From contig CAVXQP010000026.1 in NCBI GenBank assembly GCA_963763955.1, positions 4,167-68,166 on the forward strand: 64,000 nucleotides of DNA, written 5' to 3'. The notes under the pieces were generated by a model. It was not told the DNA's origin. It did not search any database and saw only the letters and a program-made list of their open reading frames with translations. Made by a program: the position numbers and the translations under genes. Positions 58,461 to 64,000 of this stretch are shown here, one piece after another. Source of the DNA: DASUPK01 sp963763955 (GTDB lineage: Bacteria; Actinomycetota; Thermoleophilia; Solirubrobacterales; 70-9). How positions within the stretch are numbered: position 1 is the stretch's first letter; every line of letters begins with the position of its first letter.

Positions 58461-59534
58461 TCAGACGCGGCGCTGAACGTGATCCGGGCCAAGTGCGGAT
58501 GGGCTGGGGGCGCCTAGCAGCGCCAGCGCGAGTCGGAGCTCGTCGGCCAGCATCCCCAGCGCGCGTCCGGCGCCGGCCTCCCCGTCCACGGCGAGACCCC
58601 AGAGCGCGGGCCGCCCGATCAACACCGCCTCCGCTCCGATCGCCAGGGCAACTGCGACATCCGTCCCGCGGCGGATGCCGCCGTCGATCACCACGGGGAT
58701 GCGCCCGGCGACCGCCTCGACCACCTCTGGCAGGGCGTCGATCGTCGCCGGGGCATTGTCGAGCTGGCGCCCGCCGTGATTGGAGACCACCACCCCGGCG
58801 GCGCCGTGTTCCACTGCCAGGGCGGCGTCCTCCCCGGTGATCAGGCCCTTGACCAGGATCGGCAGATCGAACTCGCCGCAGAGCTGCTCGAGGTCGTTCC
58901 AGGTGATCGAGGGATCGACGAGCCCGAATACCTCGGCCGTGGTGAGGCTCCTGTGCCCGACCGCCGCCTCGATCGCGGGCGCCCGGATCTCGGCCGGGAC
59001 CTGGAAGCCGGTGCGGAGGTCGCGCTCCCGCCGCCCGGCATATGGCGCGTCCACCGTGAGGAGCAGGGCCTCGTATCCCGCTTCGGCGGCCTCCTCGACC
59101 ATCGCACGGGTCACTCCGCGGTCGCGAAAGAGGTAGACCTGCATCCAGAGCCTGCCTCCGGGGGCCGCCTCGGCCACCTCGGCGGGCCGGGTGCTGGTCA
59201 GGCTCGAAAGGCACATCACCGTCCCGGCGTCCTTGGCGGCGCGCGCCATGCCTGCCTCGCCGTCGGCGTGGGCCAGCAGCTGGAAGGCGACCGGTCCCAC
59301 CAGGATCGGCATCTCCAGCTCGGCGCCGAGGACCGTCGCCCTGGTCGAGACGCCGGAGACGTCGACCAGGACCCGAGACAGGAGCTCCCAGTTCTCGTAG
59401 GCCTCGGCGTTCCGCCGCAGGGTTCGCTCGTCGCCGGCGCCGCCGGCGAAGTAGCCGTGGGTGCCCGGCTCGAGCCTCTCTGCCGCGAGCCGCTCGAGAT
59501 CGGCGATGTTGACCGGATCGGAGACGCGAGAAGG
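58461..59534 (-). CDS. FMN-dependent alpha-hydroxy-acid oxidase-like protein, start unresolved
   Basis: It oxidises an L-2-hydroxy acid such as lactate. GTHGYFAGGAGDERTLRRN (N-terminal FMN site), LLTVDAPYAGRRERDLR, VVVSNHGGRQLDNAPATIDA (catalytic His/Arg) and VVIDGGIRRGTDVA are canonical. The open frame begins after TAG at 59535-59537, but no ATG, GTG or TTG lies before the conserved segment DLERLAAERL. The first ATG (59312) would lose about 75 conserved residues. A one-base shift near 59535 joining the GTG at 59575, or a non-standard start, is needed. Confidence 0.75.
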   Translation of the reverse strand, partial: PSRVSDPVNIADLERLAAERLEPGTHGYFAGGAGDERTLRRNAEAYENWELLSRVLVDVSGVSTRATVLGAELEMPILVGPVAFQLLAHADGEAGMARAAKDAGTVMCLSSLTSTRPAEVAEAAPGGRLWMQVYLFRDRGVTRAMVEEAAEAGYEALLLTVDAPYAGRRERDLRTGFQVPAEIRAPAIEAAVGHRSLTTAEVFGLVDPSITWNDLEQLCGEFDLPILVKGLITGEDAALAVEHGAAGVVVSNHGGRQLDNAPATIDALPEVVEAVAGRIPVVIDGGIRRGTDVAVALAIGAEAVLIGRPALWGLAVDGEAGAGRALGMLADELRLALALLGAPSPSALGPDHVQRRV

Positions 59535-59606
59535 CTATTCAGAGTCCGCCCGACGGGATAGGGTCGGAAACGCACGGGGGGTCACCTAGGCGGAGAGGAG
59601 ACGCAG

Positions 59607-60236
59607 ATGAAATCCCCACGATTCGCGCCGCTGACGGGAGCGATCTTCGTAGTGCTGCTCGTCATCGGCTTTATCCCGCTCGGAGGCAATACACCGGACA
59701 CAGACGCCTCGGCAGCGAAGATCATCAGCTTCTACGACGATCACCAGACCAAGGAGATCCTTGCGATCGTCGTCGTGGCTTTGGCGGCGCTGTTCCTGGC
59801 CTTGTTCGCCGTCGCGATCCGCGATTACCTCAGGGACAGCGGTGGCGGCGAGTTCTGGCCCACCGTTGCCCTGGTCGGTGCGGCGATCGCTGTGGCGGGG
59901 CTCTTCGTCGCTGCGAGCATGCACTTCGCCCTGGTCGACGGGGCCAATCTCAGCCACAACAGGACACTGAGCCCCGACGCCATGGTGGCCCTGAACGCGC
60001 TCGACAACGACAATTTCATCGCGTTCTCGGTACCGCTCGCGATCATGCTGTTCGGGGCCGCGGGGGCCGTCCTGAAGGGAGGAGCTGCGCTGCCGAAATG
60101 GATGGCCTGGGTCGGGATCGTGCTGGGGATCTTCTTCTTCACCCCGGTCGGTTTCCTCGGCTTCGGCCTGACGGGCATCTGGATCATCGTCGCCAGCATC
60201 TTGATGTACCAGCGCGTCGGAGCGGCGACCGCCTAG
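59607..60236 (+). CDS. four-helix membrane protein of unknown function
   Basis: This 209-residue protein starts at ATG 59607 after a GAGAGGAG ribosome-binding site. Membrane segments are at about 9-25, 47-72, 85-105, 135-155, 160-180 and 185-203. An extracytoplasmic loop near 26-46 (NTPDTDASAAKIISFYDDHQ) recalls DUF4386-like proteins. No function assigned. Confidence 0.65.
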   Translation: MKSPRFAPLTGAIFVVLLVIGFIPLGGNTPDTDASAAKIISFYDDHQTKEILAIVVVALAALFLALFAVAIRDYLRDSGGGEFWPTVALVGAAIAVAGLFVAASMHFALVDGANLSHNRTLSPDAMVALNALDNDNFIAFSVPLAIMLFGAAGAVLKGGAALPKWMAWVGIVLGIFFFTPVGFLGFGLTGIWIIVASILMYQRVGAATA

Positions 60237-60242
60237 TCCTGG

Positions 60243-60278
60243 CTCAGCCCGGCGCCTCGCCGGAGGTGCCGGGCTGAG
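60243..60278. terminator. strong hairpin after the membrane protein gene (terminator or type B-like palindromic element)
   Basis: CTCAGCCCGGCGCCTC and GAGGTGCCGGGCTGAG form a 16-base stem with one G-T pair around a 4-base loop. The inner text CCCGGCGCC/GGTGCCGGG resembles type B palindromic elements. The poly-T tail is weak (ATCCTTTCG). Confidence 0.5.
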
Positions 60279-60292
60279 ATCCTTTCGTCTCG

Positions 60293-60631
60293 ATGCCGAG
60301 GCGAAGACGCGAACGCGAGCCGGTTGAGACGGTGGACTACACCGATCCCGACGGCAACGTGCTGACGCTCCGTCAGTCGCTGAGCCCGAGGACGATCAAG
60401 AAGATCGGCGAGCCGCCGCGCCGCGACGCCGCTTCGGCCGACGACGTCTGGGCCCGCCGACAGGAGCTGCTCTTCGAGCGACTCGTGGTGCGCTGGGAGA
60501 TCGCGGGGCTGCCGCTCGACGACCAGAAGATGCTGATCGGGCGCTACCGGATGGCTGACTCCGAAGAGAAGCGCTGGGTCCGCGAGACGATCGCGGAGCA
60601 CCTGGAGCGCCACATTCCAGAGCTTGCATGA
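60293..60631 (+). CDS. small charged protein of unknown function
   Basis: The 112-residue product begins MPRRRREREPVETVDYTDPD and is highly charged. It has a helical middle (RRQELLFERLVVRWEIAGL). No family is recognised. ATG 60293; its stop overlaps the plsC start (ATGA), so it is co-translated with plsC. Confidence 0.6.
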   Translation: MPRRRREREPVETVDYTDPDGNVLTLRQSLSPRTIKKIGEPPRRDAASADDVWARRQELLFERLVVRWEIAGLPLDDQKMLIGRYRMADSEEKRWVRETIAEHLERHIPELA

Positions 60632-61359
60632 GCGCAGCGCCCCCCGAGCCGTTCACGCTGACTTATCGGATCGCGATGGTCGTCTGCGTCCCGATGGTGA
60701 GCCTCTGGGGGCGGCTCGAGGTCAAGGGCGTAGAGGTTCTTCCCAGGAGTGGCCCCGTGCTGCTGGTCGCCAATCACGATTCCCAGACCGATCCGCTGGC
60801 GATCGGTGTCGCGGCGCGCCACCGTCGCCAGATCCGCGCCCTCGCGAAAAGGAGCCTGTGGGACAAGCCGGGACTCGGCCGCATCCTCGACGGAATGGGC
60901 CAGATTCCGATCGAGCGCGCGGCGGGCGACGCCGATGCTCTCGTGAACGCCGTCGCGGCACTGCGCCGGGGCTCCTGCATCGGCGTCTTCCCAGAGGGGA
61001 CGATCTCGGTTGGCCGTCGGTTGCGGGCGCGCAGCGGCATAGGTCGCCTCGCGCTCGAGGTTCCGGAGGCTCGCCTGGTGTGCGCGACCGTCGAGGGGGC
61101 CCCGGACCTCGCTCGCTTCCCGAAACGTCCGCGCGTACGGGTCCGCTTCTTCGATCCGGCCTCGGGTCAGACCGACCCCGCAGAGACGGCAGCCGGGCTC
61201 TCGCAGCGGCTTCTGGACGAGCTTCGCGCACTCGCTCCACCCGTCGACGCGGGCCGAAACCCCGCGGAGACGCTGGAAAAGTACGAACGCAAGCTCGCCG
61301 AGCGCGAGGAGGGTGCCGCTCGGCGCCGTGCCGAAGCGGCCGACCGGGAGCGAGTCTGA
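60628..61359 (+). CDS. plsC: 1-acyl-sn-glycerol-3-phosphate acyltransferase
   Basis: This 243-residue acyltransferase has the HX4D motif NHDSQTDP (about 49-56), IPIERAAGDADALVN and FPEGTIS (about 121-127). It adds the second acyl chain in phosphatidic acid synthesis. A hydrophobic N-terminal segment (IAMVVCVPMVSLWG) anchors it. The C-terminal 40 residues are helical and charged (LEKYERKLAEREEGAARRRA), probably a coiled-coil extension. Confidence 0.9.
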   Translation: MSAAPPEPFTLTYRIAMVVCVPMVSLWGRLEVKGVEVLPRSGPVLLVANHDSQTDPLAIGVAARHRRQIRALAKRSLWDKPGLGRILDGMGQIPIERAAGDADALVNAVAALRRGSCIGVFPEGTISVGRRLRARSGIGRLALEVPEARLVCATVEGAPDLARFPKRPRVRVRFFDPASGQTDPAETAAGLSQRLLDELRALAPPVDAGRNPAETLEKYERKLAEREEGAARRRAEAADRERV

Positions 61360-61393
61360 GCCCCGAGCGGCGCCGCTACGCTGTTGCCCGCAC

Positions 61394-61467
61394 GCGCCCG
61401 TAGCTCAGTTGGATAGAGCGTCGGTCTACGAAACCGAAGGTCACAGGTTCGAATCCTGTCGGGCGCG
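61394..61467 (+). tRNA. tRNA-Arg (anticodon ACG)
   Basis: The 74-base gene pairs GCGCCCG with CGGGCGC and has discriminator G. The anticodon loop CTACGAA gives ACG (read as ICG). T-loop TTCGAAT, D-arm AGCTCAGTTGGATAGAGC. The 3' part is duplicated at 63673, marking it as an integration site. Confidence 0.96.
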
Positions 61468-61469
61468 CT
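61426..61469 (+). repeat. attachment-site-like repeat within tRNA-Arg (left)
   Basis: 44 bases from the anticodon loop (CTACGAAACCGAAGG) to just past the tRNA end (GGGCGCGCT) recur exactly at 63673-63716. This is the usual span of a tRNA-targeted integrase core. Confidence 0.75.
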
Positions 61470-61521
61470 TCAGGAAACCCCGGTAACACTGGTTGGCGGT
61501 GGGACGCGATACTGCGCCACG

Positions 61522-61650
61522 ATGAAGGGGAAGGAACTCCTTCGAAACCGAGACTTCCGTCTCGTAGCCGGGCGCGTGGGCCTGTCGGCGCTCGGCGGTC
61601 GCGGGAGCTCGGAGCCGCCCGGTCCCGCGCAGTTGGCTCCCGAGGGTTGA
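61522..61650 (+). pseudogene. MFS transporter N-terminal remnant
   Basis: A 42-codon frame starts at ATG 61522 with KELLRNRDFRLVAGRVGLSA, like the opening of many MFS transporters (RNRDFRLL..R..SALG). It then turns into Pro/Gly-rich nonsense and stops at 61650. No further transporter sequence follows, so only a fragment remains. Confidence 0.45.
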
Positions 61651-61676
61651 GTAGGCCGGCGGCTAGCCTAGTCGCG

Positions 61677-63059
61677 ATGCCTCAGGCGCTGGACAGGCCG
61701 CTCGACGGGGACCGGCTCGCCGGCCTGATCGAGAGGGAGGAGCGGCGCTTCGTGGAGGAGCACCCGCGCTCGCGCGAGCTGTTCGAGAGCGGGCGAGGGG
61801 CTCTGCTCGCTGGCGTGCCGATGCCGTGGATGACCGAGTGGGCGAGCCCGTTTCCGGTGTTCGCAGAGAGCGCGGAGGGCGCCCGATTAACCGACGTCGA
61901 CGGCAACGACTACGTCGACCTCTGCCTCGGCGACACCGGGGCGATGACCGGGCATTCGCCTCCGGCGACGGTTGCCGCGGTGGCCCAGCGCGCCTCCCGC
62001 GGGATCACGCTGATGCTGCCGACCGAGGACGCGAGCCGGGTCGGCGAGGAGCTGACACGGCGGTTTGGCCTGCCGCGCTGGCAATTCGCCCTGACCGCGA
62101 CGGACGCCAACCGATTCGCGCTACGCCTGGCGAGGGCGGTCACCGGCCGGCCGAAGGTCCTGGTCTACGCCTGGTGCTACCACGGGTCCGTTGACGAGAG
62201 CCTTGCGATCGAGATCGAGGGCGAGACGCGCTCCCGTCCAGACAACATCGGCCCTCCCGTCGACCCGGCCCTGACCACGCGGGCAGTCGAGTGGAACGAC
62301 GTCGGCGCCCTGGAACGCGCGCTCGCTCCCGGTGACGTCGCCTGCGTGCTGGCGGAACCCGCGATGACCAATGCCGGGATCGTCCTTCCCGACGCCGGCT
62401 ACCACGAGGCGCTTCGCCAGCTCAGCCGCGAGCACGGGGCCCTGCTCGTGATCGACGAGACGCACACCTTCTGCGCCGGCCCGGGAGGCTACACGGCTGC
62501 GGGCGGGCTTGAGCCCGACCTGCTCACGATCGGGAAGGCGATCGCCGGCGGGATCCCGGCCGCCGCCTACGGGATGACCGAGGAGGTGGCCGATCGGGTC
62601 ATGGCCCACCACCGGACGCTGGAGACATCCGACGTCGGCGGCATCGGAGGCACGCTGGCGGGGAACGCGCTCTCGCTCGCGGCCACCCGCGCGACGCTGG
62701 AGGAGGTGCTGACGGACGCGGCGTTCGACCACATGATCGGCGTCGCGGAGCGCTTCGAGGCAGGCGTCAACGAGGTGATCGCCGCCCACGGCATGCCCTG
62801 GCACGCCACCCGGCTCGGCTGCCGCGTCGAATACCACTTTCGCTCCTCTCCGCCGCGCAACGGCTCCGAGGCCATGGCGGCCGACGACGCGATGCTCAGC
62901 CGCTACATGCACCTGCACGCGCTCAACCGCGGGATCCTGCTGACACCCTTCCACAAGATGGCGCTGATGTGCCCGGCGACGACCGAGGCCGACGTCGACC
63001 AGCACACGGACGCCTTCGGGGAGGCGGTCGTGGCTCTGGCGGGTCAGGGCGCCGGCTGA
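61677..63059 (+). CDS. class III (GSA-type) aminotransferase
   Basis: This 460-residue PLP enzyme has the glutamate-1-semialdehyde aminomutase/omega-aminotransferase layout: RLTDVDGNDYVDLCLGDTGA, then LVIDETHTFCAGPGG and LLTIGKAIAGGIPAAAYGM (Lys at about 286). It moves an amino group to a keto acid or aldehyde; substrate unknown. ATG 61677 is preferred over TTG 61647. It is the only complete gene between the duplicated tRNA-Arg ends, and is read away from the tRNA. Confidence 0.88.
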   Translation: MPQALDRPLDGDRLAGLIEREERRFVEEHPRSRELFESGRGALLAGVPMPWMTEWASPFPVFAESAEGARLTDVDGNDYVDLCLGDTGAMTGHSPPATVAAVAQRASRGITLMLPTEDASRVGEELTRRFGLPRWQFALTATDANRFALRLARAVTGRPKVLVYAWCYHGSVDESLAIEIEGETRSRPDNIGPPVDPALTTRAVEWNDVGALERALAPGDVACVLAEPAMTNAGIVLPDAGYHEALRQLSREHGALLVIDETHTFCAGPGGYTAAGGLEPDLLTIGKAIAGGIPAAAYGMTEEVADRVMAHHRTLETSDVGGIGGTLAGNALSLAATRATLEEVLTDAAFDHMIGVAERFEAGVNEVIAAHGMPWHATRLGCRVEYHFRSSPPRNGSEAMAADDAMLSRYMHLHALNRGILLTPFHKMALMCPATTEADVDQHTDAFGEAVVALAGQGAG

Positions 63060-63206
63060 TCGCTGGCGACGCCGGACGCCCCGAGCGGCGCTCGGTCGCC
63101 GCATGGCGGCAGTCGAAGCGCGAAGAGGCCAGGCGGGCGAAGCTTTGGCCGCGCGACGCGTGGGCTTCAGATCGAGCGCCTGCGCTCGCATCCGCCCGCG
63201 GCGTCC

Positions 63207-63434
63207 TTGCCGGGCGCGCCGCCACCGGCGCCCTACAAGATGGCGCTGGTCACCTGGGCGCTGATCTTCCCCTTGATCACGGCAATCGTCTACTTCCTTG
63301 GGCCCACGCTCGCCCGGATCCCTCTGGTCCCGAGGTTGGCGATCACCACCGGGATAGCCGTCCCCGTGATGACCTGGATCCTGATGCCCCGGGTGACGCG
63401 CCTTCTGAGACATTGGCTCTACCCGGTTCGCTGA
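63207..63434 (+). pseudogene. C-terminal membrane remnant, antibiotic-biosynthesis-monooxygenase-type protein
   Basis: The 75-residue frame has YKMALVTWALIFPLITAIVY and MPRVTRLLRHWLYPVR. This matches the two-helix tail found after ABM domains in some proteins. The ABM domain itself is not readable upstream, so it is a fragment, or at best a small membrane peptide starting at TTG 63207. Confidence 0.45.
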
Positions 63435-63532
63435 TCCACATTGAGCGCCCTGCCCGAGCCCAACGGACGAGACCAATCCCGCTAGCAGTAGTGGTGTTCT
63501 CTCTGAACCTTGGCTGCTCCTGCCTTCGGCCC

Positions 63533-63606
63533 GGCCCTTGTCCGGCCCTTGTCCAGCCCTTAGTAGTGGGGTGAAATAAGGGCCAAGCCGGTCTAAGGCG
63601 GTCTAA
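63533..63606. repeat. short direct repeats next to the right tRNA-Arg duplicate
   Basis: GGCCCTTGTCC occurs twice head to tail (63533-63543, 63544-63554), followed by a third partial AGCCCTTAG and an inverted AAGGGCC near 63578-63584. GGTCTAA occurs twice (63590, 63600). Such clusters resemble integrase arm-type sites. Confidence 0.45.
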
Positions 63607-63672
63607 CGAAACCGGTTCGGCACCAGGGGATTTGTATCGGCGACGCCCGGAGGCTCTACGCAGACCTACGCC

Positions 63673-63716
63673 CTACGAAACCGAAGGTCACAGGTTCGAA
63701 TCCTGTCGGGCGCGCT
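63673..63716 (+). repeat. displaced 3' half of tRNA-Arg (right attachment-site-like repeat)
   Basis: 44 bases identical to 61426-61469. The 5' half of the tRNA is absent. The hairpin terminator directly after it is probably the original tRNA-Arg terminator, so this half is likely the original one and the left one was brought in by the element. Confidence 0.75.
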
Positions 63717-63722
63717 CCGGGG

Positions 63723-63745
63723 AACCCCGCTGGAGCGGGGTTTCT
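63723..63745 (+). terminator. rho-independent terminator
   Basis: AACCCCGC and GCGGGGTT pair around TGGA and are followed by TCT. It lies 7 bases after the displaced tRNA-Arg 3' half. Confidence 0.75.
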
Positions 63746-64000
63746 GGTTCAAGTGGTGCGGAGGGAGTAGCTGGAATGGGTGAGTGGACGATCTTGCCGT
63801 CGATCACGGTGTAGAGCGCCGCGAAGGAGCGCCGTACGGCCGCGATCTGACGCGGCATAGGGCTCTGACGTCGTTAGAACGATCGCATCGCCCTACGCGC
63901 ACGCACCGAACACATAGCGCGCTGCCCCTGGCAACCTGCACGCCCGCGGACACACATCGCACTGGACGCGGCCACCCACCTGGCGATGCCAGTACTTTCG
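63746..64000. other. no recognised gene
   Basis: I see no gene that I can support here. On the minus strand a short open stretch reads MPRQIAAVRRSFAALYTVID and then DGKIVHSPI, which might be the end of a SnoaL-like or NTF2-like remnant, but the evidence is too weak for a call. Confidence 0.3.

Noticed and set aside
61470..63672. Prophage or full integrative element
   Set aside because: No integrase, capsid, replication or transfer gene is present in the 2.2 kb; only the flanking repeat supports past integration.
1..64000. Insertion sequences or transposases
   Set aside because: No transposase text or IS-type terminal repeats were found in any frame I read.

Overview
The window is a very GC-rich bacterial chromosome segment with many GTG and TTG starts and many 1-4 base gene overlaps. 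Gene content fits an aerobic actinobacterium: a complete 14-subunit NADH dehydrogenase I operon, an F420-type nitroreductase-like protein, a NarL-type regulator and an LPXTG-like wall-anchored cupredoxin. The class Thermoleophilia (Solirubrobacterales) is my best guess. It is inferred from gene style, because the window has no rRNA or marker gene that settles it.

Layout. 0-7.9 kb: end of a methyltransferase, a membrane protein, a Na+/H+ antiporter, a PfkB kinase, a quinone oxidoreductase, a DEAD-box helicase and a histidine kinase/response regulator pair. 7.9-15 kb: a Gly/Ser-rich protein, a broken EamA transporter, a HAD / APH-like kinase / acyl-CoA dehydrogenase cluster that mirrors the eukaryotic ACAD10 fusion, then a RibD-like reductase, an RpiB-like isomerase and a sulfotransferase. 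15-24 kb: haloalkane dehalogenase, DUF2804 protein, frameshifted YihY, LPG-synthase-like flippase, pilin-like protein, SDR, alpha/beta hydrolase and a saccharopine-dehydrogenase-like reductase. 24-31 kb: cupredoxin, tandem-domain ThyX, TetR with a clear operator, sulfatase and an AEC transporter. 31-46.1 kb: nuoA-nuoN on the minus strand. 46-61.4 kb: VOC protein, HxlR-type regulator, flavin reductase, cytochrome c, serS, a NarL-type regulator, msrB, two tRNA-Ser genes plus a broken third copy, a GGDEF-EAL protein, a degenerate PLP-barrel protein, an L,D-transpeptidase and plsC. 61.4-63.7 kb: a segment flanked by a duplicated tRNA-Arg 3' half, which looks like a decayed integrated element.

The most unusual signal is a family of short palindromic elements scattered through the window. 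Their ends are GATGCGAGGG and ACCCGTTT, or CCGGCACC and GGTGCCGG in a related subtype. Many copies lie inside genes in the reading frame, adding about 11-16 residues to a DEAD-box helicase, a sulfotransferase, a VOC protein, NuoB, NuoE, NuoF and NuoJ, or they supply stop codons at gene ends. This resembles the behaviour of Rickettsia palindromic elements, but the sequences here are different and I do not know of a description of them.

Other points of note are an apparent ACG start in serS, overlapping divergent ATG codons (HAD/APH), an L,D-transpeptidase gene starting 3 bases after a tRNA, and clusters of one-base frameshifts around 8.4-9.0, 11.5-11.7 and 17.2-17.4 kb that may be either sequencing errors or real decay.
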